Made by a program: the position numbers and the translations under genes. The notes below the pieces were generated by a model, which made no database searches, was not told the DNA's origin, and worked only from the letters and a program-made list of their open reading frames with translations. Shown here piece after piece: positions 26,202-34,347 of a DNA stretch of 64,000 nucleotides. Each line of letters starts with the position of its first letter. Positions within the stretch are counted from its first letter, which is position 1. This DNA is from Synergistales bacterium (GTDB taxonomy: Bacteria > Synergistota > Synergistia > Synergistales > Aminithiophilaceae): positions 1 to 64,000 of the forward strand of contig JAHDQY010000019.1 of assembly GCA_018433595.1 (NCBI GenBank), read 5' to 3'.

Positions 26202-27559
26202 GGTCCGGCCTCGGCCCTGCCCACGGCACGATAGACGAAGCCGAACGCCTTCATCAGAGTCGCGCTGTACTGATTGCGGCCATCGAAGATCACCGGGCTC
26301 GCCATCAGATTCTTCATTCTTTCAAAATCAGGTTTGCGGAAAAGCGGCCACTCCGTCAGGAGGAGCAGGGCATCGGCTCCCCGGAGGGCCTCGTAGTTAT
26401 CGGGACAGAAGAGGAGCCTTCCCCCCGGGCCACCGGCCTCGATGCCCCTCTCCGCCAGGGCCCTGCCGGCGTTCTCCTCGGCGACGGGGTCGTAGGCCCG
26501 TACCCTCGCCCCCCCATCGATCAGCCGGGGGATGAGTTCCAGGGCCGGCGCCTCGCGGATGTCATCGGTGTTGGGCTTGAAGCTCAGCCCCCAGACGGCG
26601 AAGGTCCTGCCGGCCAGATCGCCGTCGTAGTGGCTGCTGATCTTGTCGAAAAACCAGCTCCGCTGCCCGCGATTGACGGCTTCGACGGCCTCGAGAATCG
26701 AAAAGGGCGTGCCCGCCTCCCTGCCGGAGTGGATAAGGGCCTGGACGTCCTTAGGGAAACAGGAGCCGCCGTAGCCGATTCCGGCGTAGAGGAAGGCCGA
26801 GCCGATACGGCTGTCGCTGCCCATTCCGCGACGGATCTGGGTAATATCCGCCCCCGTCTTCTCGCAGAACCGGGCCAGCTCGTTCATGAAGCTGATCCGG
26901 GTGGCCAGCATGGCGTTGGAGGCGTATTTGGTCAGCTCCGCCGAAGGGATGGACATGAAGAGCATCCGATCCTCGCGGAAGGTGAAGAAGCTGAAGAGTT
27001 CCCGGAGCAGCCCGGCGGCACGCTCCGTCTCGGTCCCGCAGATGACGCGGTCGGGGCGCATGAAGTCCTCGACGGCCGACCCCTCCTTGAGAAATTCGGG
27101 ACAGAAGGCGACGTCAAAGCCGATGTCGCCCCGGTTCCGCCCTTCGAGAGCCTCCCTGATCGTCTCTTTGATCTTTTCCGTCGTGCCGACGGGGACGGTG
27201 GATTTGGCCACGACGAGCTTGTAGCCGTCCATGAGTTCACCGACGGCACGGGCGACGGAGAAGACGCAGCTGAGGTCGGCCGCACCGCAGGAGTCGGGCG
27301 GCGTGCCGACGGCGATGATGACGAAAAGCGATTCGTCGAGAGCCTCTTTCAGCTCCGTCGTGAAGCGGAGGCGCCCCTGTTCGACGTTGCGCCCGACGAT
27401 AACGTCCAGGCCGGGCTCGTAGATGGGGATCCGCCCTCCGCGAAGGGCTTCGATTTTGGATCCGTCGACATCGACGCACCAGACGTCGTTGCCGATCTCA
27501 GCAAGACAGGCCCCCGTAACGAGGCCCACGTAGCCGGTGCCGATCATGCAGATGCGCAA
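26192..27559 (-). CDS. ugd: UDP-glucose 6-dehydrogenase
   Basis: 455 residues from a TTG at 27559 (product start MRICMIGTGYVGLVTG), ten bases after AAGGAG; a GTG at 27568 is too close to that site. Domains: NAD Rossmann (1-190), central helical region, and C-terminal Rossmann (about 310-440: FAVWGLSFKPNTDDIREAPAL). The catalytic cysteine lies in GYGGSCFPKDVQAL (about 260). Makes UDP-glucuronate, the precursor for L-Ara4N. Placed convergent to, not inside, the arn operon. Confidence 0.95.
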   Translation of the reverse strand: MRICMIGTGYVGLVTGACLAEIGNDVWCVDVDGSKIEALRGGRIPIYEPGLDVIVGRNVEQGRLRFTTELKEALDESLFVIIAVGTPPDSCGAADLSCVFSVARAVGELMDGYKLVVAKSTVPVGTTEKIKETIREALEGRNRGDIGFDVAFCPEFLKEGSAVEDFMRPDRVICGTETERAAGLLRELFSFFTFREDRMLFMSIPSAELTKYASNAMLATRISFMNELARFCEKTGADITQIRRGMGSDSRIGSAFLYAGIGYGGSCFPKDVQALIHSGREAGTPFSILEAVEAVNRGQRSWFFDKISSHYDGDLAGRTFAVWGLSFKPNTDDIREAPALELIPRLIDGGARVRAYDPVAEENAGRALAERGIEAGGPGGRLLFCPDNYEALRGADALLLLTEWPLFRKPDFERMKNLMASPVIFDGRNQYSATLMKAFGFVYRAVGRAEAGPQP

Positions 27560-27604
27560 AGGGGCCACAACTCCTTCACGTTCAACGGCGCAGGAAAAAC
27601 TGCT

Positions 27605-28288
27605 CTAGAACCTCAGTTCCTGCCCGGGTTGGAGGATGACGACGCGGGCGGCGTCGCCGACGAGGTCGGCGAAACGTCCGGCGTCGGCCTTGACGAGGTC
27701 GAAGGTATCGTAGTGCATCGGGACAACCGCCTCGGGACGGATCATTCCGACGGCCCGGGCCGCGTCCTCCTCATCCATGACGAAATTGCCGCCGATGGGC
27801 AGCAGGGCGATCCTGACGTCTTCCTCGGCGAGGAGCTCCATCTCCTTCGTCAACCCCGTGTCACCGGCATGATAGAGGTTTTTCCCCTCCACTTCGATAA
27901 GGAAACCGCCGGCGAGGCCGCCGTAGATCATCCGGTCTCCCTCGAGAATTCCCGAGCCGTGAAAGGCGGGGGTGAGCTTGACCCGTCCGAAGGGGAAGCG
28001 CCGGCGGCCTCCGATGTGCATGGCATGACACTTGAGCCCCTTCCTCTCCAGGTAGTGACAGAGTTCGAAGTTGGCCACCACCGTAGCCCCCGTCCTTTTG
28101 GCGATCTGGACCGTGTCGCCCAGGTGATCGCCGTGGCCGTGAGTGAGGAAGATGAAGTCGAGCTCCGTGAAGTTCCCGGCCCCCTCGCTCGCCTGGGGGT
28201 TGCCCGTGAGGAAGGGATCGATAAGCCCCTTCAGACCTTCGCCCTCGACGTGGAAGGCGGCATGTCCCAGAAATCGGATCGTCGCCAT
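27605..28288 (-). CDS. UPF0173 metal-dependent hydrolase
   Basis: 227 residues. Metallo-beta-lactamase fold: FLGHAAFHVEGEGLKGLIDPFLTGNP, metal motif THGHGDHLGDT, AMHIGG, and HAGDTGLTKEM. Length and motifs match the UPF0173 (YtkL-like) family, whose substrate is unknown. Encoded on the same strand 75 bases after aspS, with a GC-rich hairpin in between. Confidence 0.92.
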   Translation of the reverse strand: MATIRFLGHAAFHVEGEGLKGLIDPFLTGNPQASEGAGNFTELDFIFLTHGHGDHLGDTVQIAKRTGATVVANFELCHYLERKGLKCHAMHIGGRRRFPFGRVKLTPAFHGSGILEGDRMIYGGLAGGFLIEVEGKNLYHAGDTGLTKEMELLAEEDVRIALLPIGGNFVMDEEDAARAVGMIRPEAVVPMHYDTFDLVKADAGRFADLVGDAARVVILQPGQELRF

Positions 28289-28362
28289 CGCGGCGTCTCC
28301 TCCTTCATGTCCTTCGCCGGCCCCGGCCGGGCCGGGGCGCCTCCTGAACGGGGAACGGCCGC

Positions 28363-30177
28363 TCAGTCCTCCTCCGCCAGGTCGACCCTGACGGAAAGCT
28401 CCTCAAGCTGGGCCTCGTCGACGGCGTCGGGAGCACCCGACATGACGCACTGGGCCTTCTGGTTCTTGGGGAAGGCCATGACCTCGCGGATCGATCGGGC
28501 TCCGCAAAGAAGCATGACGAGGCGGTCGAACCCCAGCGCCAGTCCGCCGTGGGGCGGCGTGCCGAAGGAGAGGGCATCGAGAAGGAAGCCGAAACGCTCC
28601 CGGGCCGACTGAGCCGTGAAACCCAGGGCCTCGAAGACCTTCTCCTGGACGCGGGGATCGTGGATACGGATCGATCCCCCGCCCACCTCGGTTCCGTTCA
28701 GGACGAGGTCGTAGGCCCGGGAACGGACCGACCCGGGATCGGACCGGAGCTTCTCCAGGTCTTCGGCCATGGGCGCCGTAAAGGGGTGATGGACGGCAAC
28801 CCAGCGCTCCTCCTCGTCGTCCCACTCGAACATGGGGAACTCGGTAACCCAGAGGAAGGCCCAACGCCCCTCTTCGACGAGATTCCGGGACCTCGCCAGC
28901 TCAAGGCGCATCTGCCCCAGGAGCTCGCAGGTCTTGCGCCAAGAGGGATCGGCCATAACGAAGAGGGCGTCTCCCTCCTTCAGGCCGGCCGTCTCGATGA
29001 GGCGGCGCTGCCGCCCTTCGTCGAGGAACTTGACGAGGGGGCCCTTGAGAATGCCGCCGCGCAGCTGGAAGGGAGCCAGTCCTGCCGCTCCCAGCTCGCG
29101 GCTCCGGGCATTGACGCCGTCGAGATCCTTCCGGGAAAGATCGGCTCCTCCGGGAAGAGGAAGGGCTCTGATGACGCCGCCTCCCTCGAGAACGGCCTGG
29201 AAGGCCTTGATCTCCGTTCCCTCGAAGACGTCGCGGACGTCGACGAGAGAGAAGGGAATCCGCAGATCCGGCTTGTCGCTGCCGTAGCGGTCCATGGCCT
29301 CATGCCAGGTGAGGCGGAGGAAGGGGCTCGGCAGCTCGACGCCGACGATCTCCTGCCAGAGGCCGACGGTGTAGCGCTCCAGGAGATCGAGAATCTCCTC
29401 CTCGGTGACGAAGCTCATCTCCAGATCGATCTGAGTGAATTCAGGCTGCCTGTCGGCCCGAAGGTCCTCGTCGCGGAAACAGCGGACGATCTGGAAATAG
29501 CGGTCGCAGCCGCCGATCATGAGAATCTGCTTGAAGATCTGGGGCGATTGAGGCAGGGCATAGAAGGCCCCCGGATTGACCCGGCTCGGGACAAGGTAGT
29601 CCCGGGCGCCTTCGGGCGTGGACCGCGTCAGCATGGGCGTCTCGACTTCGATGAAACCCTCGCCGTCCAGGAAGGACCGGGTAAAGAGAGAGGCCCTGTG
29701 GCGCATCCTCAGATTCCGCTGCATCCGGGTCCGACGGAGATCGAGGTAGCGGTGGCGGAGCCGGAGCGTCTCGTCCACCTCGTCGGCCCCGTCCAGGTCG
29801 AAGGGAAGCGGCGCCGACGGCGACAGGAGGAGGAAGTCATCGACGAGGACCTCCCAGAGTCCCGTGGCAAGAGCCTCGTTTTCCGTTCCTTCGGGGCGGC
29901 GGGAGACGACGCCCCGAAGGGCGAGAACGTACTCGCTCCGGAGCATCTTGGCCCTTTCGTGAAGAGCCGGGTCACGCTCAGGGTTGAGGACGACCTGAAC
30001 GGTCCCGCTGTGATCCCAGAGCTCGAGAAAGATGATGCCTCCCAGATCGCGGCGGCACCGGAGCCACCCGTTGAGAATGACCGTCTTGCCTTCAAGGGAG
30101 CCCTCGATTTTGCCGCAATAGACGGTGCGCCTCCAGGAGGCGTCGAAATGGCGTTCTGTCGTTGTCATGATTCCCAA
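28363..30177 (-). CDS. aspS: Aspartyl-tRNA synthetase
   Basis: 604 residues from a TTG with AAGGAGG six bases upstream; the ATG at 30168 is the alternative. N-terminal OB anticodon-binding domain (about 15-115: VILNGWLRCRRDLGGIIFLELWDHSG), class II catalytic domain with motif 2 around FRDEDLRADRQPEFTQIDLEMSF, the bacterial GAD insert (about 290-410), and motif 3 GLALGFDRLVMLLCG. Usual bacterial length. Follows hisS by 11 bases, a common pairing. Confidence 0.96.
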   Translation of the reverse strand: MGIMTTTERHFDASWRRTVYCGKIEGSLEGKTVILNGWLRCRRDLGGIIFLELWDHSGTVQVVLNPERDPALHERAKMLRSEYVLALRGVVSRRPEGTENEALATGLWEVLVDDFLLLSPSAPLPFDLDGADEVDETLRLRHRYLDLRRTRMQRNLRMRHRASLFTRSFLDGEGFIEVETPMLTRSTPEGARDYLVPSRVNPGAFYALPQSPQIFKQILMIGGCDRYFQIVRCFRDEDLRADRQPEFTQIDLEMSFVTEEEILDLLERYTVGLWQEIVGVELPSPFLRLTWHEAMDRYGSDKPDLRIPFSLVDVRDVFEGTEIKAFQAVLEGGGVIRALPLPGGADLSRKDLDGVNARSRELGAAGLAPFQLRGGILKGPLVKFLDEGRQRRLIETAGLKEGDALFVMADPSWRKTCELLGQMRLELARSRNLVEEGRWAFLWVTEFPMFEWDDEEERWVAVHHPFTAPMAEDLEKLRSDPGSVRSRAYDLVLNGTEVGGGSIRIHDPRVQEKVFEALGFTAQSARERFGFLLDALSFGTPPHGGLALGFDRLVMLLCGARSIREVMAFPKNQKAQCVMSGAPDAVDEAQLEELSVRVDLAEED

Positions 30178-30188
30178 GTTTCTCCTCC

Positions 30189-31451
30189 TTATCGGGACAG
30201 TCTGGAACGAATGGAAGAGGCCGCATCGTCGAAGAGGAGCTCCTCCTGATTGCCCGTGGCCATCTCCTTGACGGCGACGACGCCCCGAGCGGCCTCGTCG
30301 CCTCCGAGGATGCAGGCGAAGGCGGCCTGAGAGGCCGTCTTGAACTGAGTCTTCACGGAACGCCCCTGATAATCCATATCGGCGCCGAGTCCTTCCCGCC
30401 TCAGGGCGTAGAGCAGCTTCACCGCCTCGTCGCGGATCGCCTCGTCGACGCAGACGACGAAGGCGTCGAGGGAGGGAGCGCGTCCGAAGGAGCAGCCCTG
30501 CTGCTCCATGGTCAGGACGATGCGCTCGATGCCCGAGGCGAAGCCGACGCCGGGGACGTGGGGCCCGCCGATCGATTCGGCCAGGTTGTCGTAGCGCCCG
30601 CCTCCGCAGACGGCGTTCTGGGCCCCCAGGTCGCCCGAGAGAACCTCGTAGGCCGTCTTGGTGTAGTAGTCCAACCCCCGGACAAGACGCTTATCGATGT
30701 GAGTCCTGGCGCCGAGAAGGTCAAGCCCCCTGCGGACGGCGGCGAAATGGCCGCTGCACTCGTCGCAGAGGGAATCCATCACATCGGGAGCCCCCTCGGT
30801 GATGGCCTTGCAGGTCTCTTTCTTGCAGTCCAGGATGCGCAGGGGGTTGCGGTCGAAACGGCTCCTGCAGCTGCCGCAGAGCTCACCCAGATGCGGCCTC
30901 AGGTAGCTCTGAAGGGCCTCCCGATAGGCGGGACGGCAGACGGGACAGCCGACGGAGTTGACGACCACCTCCAGGTTCGTCATGCCCAGGCGCCGGTACA
31001 GTTCGAGAGAGAGCCCGATGATCTCCACGTCGACGAGGGGATTGACGGAGCCGAGAACCTCCACGTCAAGCTGCCAGAACTGACGGTACCGCCCCTTCTG
31101 GGGCTTCTCGTAGCGGAACATGGGGCCGGCGCACCAGAGCTTGACCGGCTGCGGCCCCGAGGCCATGTGGTGCTCCAGGTAGGAACGCACCATGGAGGCC
31201 GTCGCCTCGGGCCTCAGCGTCAGGCTCCGCCCGGCCTGGTCCTCGAAGGTGTACATCTCCTTTTCCACGACGTCCGTCGTGTCGCCGATGCCTCGGGAAA
31301 AGAGCTCCGTATGCTCGAAAATGGGGAGATGAACCTCGCTGAAGCCGAAACTTTCGGCCAGGCCGCGAAACTGGCCCAACACATAGGCCCACTTCCACGA
31401 TTCATCGGGGAGCACATCTCTTACGCCGCGCGGTGCCGTGATCTCTGCCAT
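30189..31451 (-). CDS. hisS: Histidyl-tRNA synthetase
   Basis: 420 residues from MAEITAPRGVRDVLPDES. Class II core with motif 2 in MFRYEKPQKGRYRQFWQLDVE, HisA motif LVRGLDYYTKTAYEV, motif 3 GVGFASGIERIVLTME, and a C-terminal anticodon-binding domain (about 325-415). Precedes aspS in an operon. A promoter-like TATACT lies about 50 bases upstream (31506-31501 on the minus strand). Confidence 0.96.
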   Translation of the reverse strand: MAEITAPRGVRDVLPDESWKWAYVLGQFRGLAESFGFSEVHLPIFEHTELFSRGIGDTTDVVEKEMYTFEDQAGRSLTLRPEATASMVRSYLEHHMASGPQPVKLWCAGPMFRYEKPQKGRYRQFWQLDVEVLGSVNPLVDVEIIGLSLELYRRLGMTNLEVVVNSVGCPVCRPAYREALQSYLRPHLGELCGSCRSRFDRNPLRILDCKKETCKAITEGAPDVMDSLCDECSGHFAAVRRGLDLLGARTHIDKRLVRGLDYYTKTAYEVLSGDLGAQNAVCGGGRYDNLAESIGGPHVPGVGFASGIERIVLTMEQQGCSFGRAPSLDAFVVCVDEAIRDEAVKLLYALRREGLGADMDYQGRSVKTQFKTASQAAFACILGGDEAARGVVAVKEMATGNQEELLFDDAASSIRSRLSR

Positions 31452-31542
31452 GCCGTGGAACCTCCCTGATCGGTCGCAATTGTCCATCCAGACTTAGCAA
31501 AGTATAAACGTTAGGAGCCCGCAGCTCCAGCGAAAGGCGCGC

Positions 31543-31575
31543 AAAAAAGGAGCACAGACGTGCGGGTCTGCGCCC
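31543..31575 (-). terminator. Terminator of spoVS
   Basis: On the minus strand a GGGGCGCAGAC...GTCTGTGCTCC stem with wobble pairs, followed by TTTTTT. It lies between spoVS and hisS. Confidence 0.7.
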
Positions 31576-31610
31576 CTGGCTGACAGCATCAGAAACAGAA
31601 GGGGGTCGAT

Positions 31611-31871
31611 CTAGCGCGATTCGAGCTGGAATTTGATCGCCGTCCGCTCCTCTCCATCGATCTCGATTTTTGCGAAGGCGGGAATGCAGACCAGATCGAT
31701 CCCGTTGGGAGCCACATAACCCCTGGCAATGGCGATGGCCTTGACGGACTGATTGACCGCTCCGGCACCGACGGACTGGACTTCGACAGCCCCTTTCTCT
31801 CTGAGAACAGCTGCGATGGCGCCCGCTACGGATTTCGGTTGAGAGTTTGCTGAGACCTTCAGAACTTCCAT
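31611..31871 (-). CDS. spoVS: Stage V sporulation protein S-like (SpoVS/Alba-like)
   Basis: 86 residues, the family length, from an ATG with GAGGAGG nine bases upstream. MEVLKVSANSQPKSVAGAIAAVLRE and GAGAVNQSVKAIAIARGYVAPNG are highly typical. SpoVS is a small Alba-fold nucleic-acid-binding protein involved in sporulation and septation in Bacillus. It is also widespread in bacteria that do not sporulate, where its role is unclear. No sporulation genes are near. Monocistronic, with its own terminator. Confidence 0.95.
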   Translation of the reverse strand: MEVLKVSANSQPKSVAGAIAAVLREKGAVEVQSVGAGAVNQSVKAIAIARGYVAPNGIDLVCIPAFAKIEIDGEERTAIKFQLESR

Positions 31872-31995
31872 GCAATTCGACCTCCTCGTCATGGGTATCA
31901 ACGCAACAGAGAAAACATCGCCTCAAGGCGTCCGACGACGATCTTCAGGCCCAGCCGCCAAAACCATCAAAGCAATTATCATTTAATGCGCGTGT

Positions 31996-32025
31996 TTTAT
32001 AATAGCACAATTTTTCCGGCACCAA
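31996..32025 (-). promoter_or_regulatory. Possible spoVS promoter
   Basis: On the minus strand TTGGTG (32025-32020), an 18-base spacer and TATAAA (32001-31996). This implies a leader of about 115 bases. Confidence 0.45.
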
Positions 32026-32129
32026 CAGGGGTTGGTCAGATCTCCGATAGATCTCCCTTTTTGCCTCTTGATAAAGGAAGCCGGTTTCCGGGGCGAGAAC
32101 GGGGAAAGAGACTCCCGTTTTTGGGAAAG

Positions 32130-32197
32130 TTGCAATTGATCTGAATTGCAAGAAAATATCTGACATGACTTGACTTTTATAGTCATTTGCTTACAAT
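32130..32197 (+). promoter_or_regulatory. Promoter of the 40-codon gene with upstream dyad
   Basis: TTGACT (32170-32175), a 16-base spacer and TACAAT (32192-32197). An 8-bp perfect inverted repeat, TTGCAATT-GATCTG-AATTGCAA (32130-32151), ends 18 bases before the -35 box, a normal place for an activator or repressor. Confidence 0.6.
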
Positions 32198-32271
32198 AGC
32201 CTTGAAATACCGGAGGAATCGTCATCACCCGTCGGGCAAAAAGGACCAGGGATCGCAAGGAGGGAGATCTC

Positions 32272-32394
32272 ATGGATCAGGAAAAGGCTCTGGCGCAGAG
32301 AACGGAAGCTCTCGGAGCCGTCGTCGCTTCGGCAGGATCGATCACCGCCGCCGTCTACGGCATGGCCAAGCTTTGCCTCGGCCTTTTGGGCTAG
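32272..32394 (+). CDS. Small hydrophobic protein, 40 residues
   Basis: ATG at 32272 follows AAGGAGGGAGATCTC and a strong promoter, and the stop TAG at 32392 is followed at once by a perfect terminator. The product has a polar N-terminus (MDQEKALAQRTEALG) and a hydrophobic, Gly/Ala-rich C-terminal half (AVVASAGSITAAVYGMAKLC, then LGLLG), suiting one membrane helix or an amphipathic peptide. No family recognised. Transcribed alone. The complete expression signals argue that it is a real gene. Confidence 0.7.
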   Translation: MDQEKALAQRTEALGAVVASAGSITAAVYGMAKLCLGLLG

Positions 32395-32410
32395 AGGACG
32401 ACGACGCCCA

Positions 32411-32438
32411 GGCGGGAGCCCCAGAGCTCCCGCCTTTT
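32411..32438 (+). terminator. Terminator of the 40-codon gene
   Basis: A 9-bp perfect stem GGCGGGAGC/GCTCCCGCC with loop CCCAGA, followed by TTTT. Confidence 0.9.
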
Positions 32439-32550
32439 CATGCCTTTCGGAGCCCCTCTTCGCGGCGCTCTTTTCTTCGGGCTTTTCCGGATCGTCCCCT
32501 TTTCGCGTATAATGCCGTCATCTCGACATTCCGGCAGGGGGGAATCTCCT

Positions 32551-33045
32551 TTGGAAGACCTTTTCGATTACGAGATCTGCAACGCGAAATACCGCCCCAT
32601 CGCCGCGGCTCTCATCAAGAAATACGAGGAACTCCGTCATATCGACCCCGACACGGTCCTCTTTCTCCTGAACCGCAAGGCCGCCGGCAAGAGCAGTCGT
32701 CACAAGGTCCGCCTCGCCGAGACCTCCAAGGTTCCGCCCAAATGGCAGCAGGTGCTCTATCAGCAGGGGGGACTGTCCTATTTCTACCTGATCGAGTTCT
32801 TCGAGAAATCCATCTCCTGCCTTGACGAGAACCAGATGAAGGCCCTTATCTATCGGGAACTCCGCCGGATCACCCTCACCGGCAAGATCGTGGCCCCCGA
32901 TGTCCACGAATGGTACCAGATTCTCGAGGGGCTGGGGAGGCACTGGTTCTATCCCGAGGCGACCTGCCCGGACCTGCTGGCCGACGATGTCGACTGGCGG
33001 CGTCTCATGGGCTCCTCCTACGAGCAGCCCTCGGCCGAAGACTAG
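32551..33045 (+). CDS. Putative metallopeptidase-like protein (phage metallopeptidase type) lacking the zinc histidines
   Basis: 164 residues from a TTG with AGGGGGG eight bases upstream, behind a TATAAT box at 32508-32513; an in-frame ATG at 32440 lies upstream of that promoter. The region CLDENQMKALIYRELRRI followed by DVHEWYQILEGLGRHWFYP resembles the putative phage metallopeptidase family (PF18894). There, the helix normally reads HELxH. Here both histidines are arginine (YRELRR), so zinc catalysis is unlikely. It may be a binding or regulatory derivative. Family assignment rests on pattern only. Confidence 0.6.
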   Translation: MEDLFDYEICNAKYRPIAAALIKKYEELRHIDPDTVLFLLNRKAAGKSSRHKVRLAETSKVPPKWQQVLYQQGGLSYFYLIEFFEKSISCLDENQMKALIYRELRRITLTGKIVAPDVHEWYQILEGLGRHWFYPEATCPDLLADDVDWRRLMGSSYEQPSAED

Positions 33046-33146
33046 CCCTTGCGGAAGCGGGACGAATCCCTTAGGATGCATGAGGTGTCCCGCTTTTAAC
33101 CTTAAAGACGCGCAAGACGCGATGTGCCGAGGGGAGAGATGAATCC

Positions 33147-33467
33147 GTGAAAGATCGTTTCGAAGGCGTATCGGTTCTGAAGAAGCTCAACATCTACAAC
33201 GAGGGCAAGGTCATGAGCCGCACCATCTTCCTGCCCGACGGGGAGCGAAAGACGCTGGGCGTCATGTTCCCCGGCGAGTACGAGTTCGGCACCTCCGACA
33301 GGGAGCTGATGGAGGTGGTCGCCGGCAAGACGGAGGTCCTCCTCCCGGGAAGCGATGTCTGGAAGACCTTCGGGCCCGGAGACAGTTTCGGCATCCCCGC
33401 CGACAGCCGATTCAAGCTCCGCGTTACGGAACTGATGGAGTACGTCTGCAGCTATTACAAGGCCTGA
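33147..33467 (+). CDS. ppnP: Pyrimidine/purine nucleoside phosphorylase PpnP
   Basis: 106 residues, GTG start with GGGGAGAG upstream. Single cupin (PF06865/DUF1255): VSVLKKLNIYNEGKVMSRTI, DGERKTLGVMFPGEYEFGT, ELMEVVAGKTEVLLPG, FGIPADSRFKLRV. PpnP splits diverse nucleosides with phosphate. Length matches the family. Ends at a strong terminator shared with the converging L,D-transpeptidase gene. Confidence 0.93.
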   Translation: MKDRFEGVSVLKKLNIYNEGKVMSRTIFLPDGERKTLGVMFPGEYEFGTSDRELMEVVAGKTEVLLPGSDVWKTFGPGDSFGIPADSRFKLRVTELMEYVCSYYKA

Positions 33468-33486
33468 GCTCATCACGACGTTCCCG

Positions 33487-33540
33487 CCTAAAAAGAAGAA
33501 GAGGCGCGCCTTTCAAGGCGCGCCTCTTCTTCTTTTTAGG
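33487..33540. terminator. Bidirectional terminator between ppnP and the L,D-transpeptidase gene
   Basis: A 24-bp perfect stem (33487-33510 with 33517-33540) and loop TTTCAA. The outer part is A-rich on one arm and T-rich on the other, so it works in both directions. The stop codon of the minus-strand gene (33538-33536) lies inside the stem. Confidence 0.95.
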
Positions 33541-34156
33541 GTTCGATGAGGACCTTCGTGCCGACGGCAACCCGTTCCCTGAGCCAGAGGACGTTTTCGT
33601 TGAGCAGGCGGATGCACCCTTCGGTGACGAGGGTGCCGATCGAATCGGGATCATGAGTCCCGTGAATGCCGATCCCCTGCCAGCCCGTCTTGAGACGAAG
33701 GAACCAGGGGCCGTAAGCCCCTCCGATGGGCCCCTTGCCGTCGCCGAAATCGTGAGTCCACCAGCTCGAGTCCTGAATCTGCTCGATCTCGAAGAGCCCC
33801 TCGGGAGTTTTGCAGTCGCCCCGCCTCTCCTTGTTGCCCGGCACCAGCCCCAGGGCGACGGAGAAGGAGGCGACGATTTCCCGTCCCTCGATATAGTCGA
33901 GCCGGAAGGCGCTCTTGTCGATACGGACCCAACGATCGTCCTCGCCGACCCCCTCGGGGAGGACGGCCACGCTCTCCCTGGCTTCGGCCGGAGGCGCCTT
34001 CGTCTCTGCCGTTCCGTCAGGGCGGGAGGAGCCGGAGAAGAGGGTACAGGCCAGATAGCCCGTTCCGCCCAGAAGCAGGACCAGCAGCAGAATGGGGAGC
34101 AGGGAAGTCCTGCGCCGTGCCGCGTACTGTCGATTTCTTGAACCGCTGGATCTCAC
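33536..34156 (-). CDS. L,D-transpeptidase (YkuD family)
   Basis: 206 residues. N-terminal anchor helix (about 18-38: TSLLPILLLVLLLGGTGYLA), a linker, then the YkuD catalytic domain (about 75-205) with GIGIHGTHDPDSIG and GCIRLLNENVLWL, which carries the catalytic Cys. The usual S-x-G-C reads T-E-G-C. Such enzymes make 3-3 peptidoglycan crosslinks or attach proteins in the periplasm. Divergent from the amino-acid ABC genes. Confidence 0.92.
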   Translation of the reverse strand: MRSSGSRNRQYAARRRTSLLPILLLVLLLGGTGYLACTLFSGSSRPDGTAETKAPPAEARESVAVLPEGVGEDDRWVRIDKSAFRLDYIEGREIVASFSVALGLVPGNKERRGDCKTPEGLFEIEQIQDSSWWTHDFGDGKGPIGGAYGPWFLRLKTGWQGIGIHGTHDPDSIGTLVTEGCIRLLNENVLWLRERVAVGTKVLIEP

Positions 34157-34347
34157 AAGACCCCTCCTTGTCGTCCTTTCCTCGCCGAGAGACGGCGCTT
34201 CGGCGGATCATCCGAACCCATTATGCCTTTTCGACCCCCCTTTCCACAACAGGCCCCGCCCTCTTTCGGAGGAGGCGGCTTTTTGTCATACTAAAGCGGC
34301 GTCCGGTCACAAGGGGGCGGCGATTCACGAAGGGAGATGAGACGGAG

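Larger units (their letters stand above)
31872..32271. other. Divergent AT-rich promoter region between spoVS and a small gene
   Basis: 400 bases without a credible gene. It contains a minus-strand promoter for spoVS, a plus-strand promoter for the 40-codon gene and the perfect dyad TTGCAATT-N6-AATTGCAA (32130-32151). Confidence 0.6.

Noticed and set aside
26630-28612. 660-codon plus-strand frame opposite ugd, UPF0173 and aspS
   Set aside because: Crosses three real genes on the other strand and shows no family features.
34117-34347. N-terminal extension of the GlnQ-type ATPase
   Set aside because: The extra 77 residues are absent from the family and overlap the L,D-transpeptidase start region.
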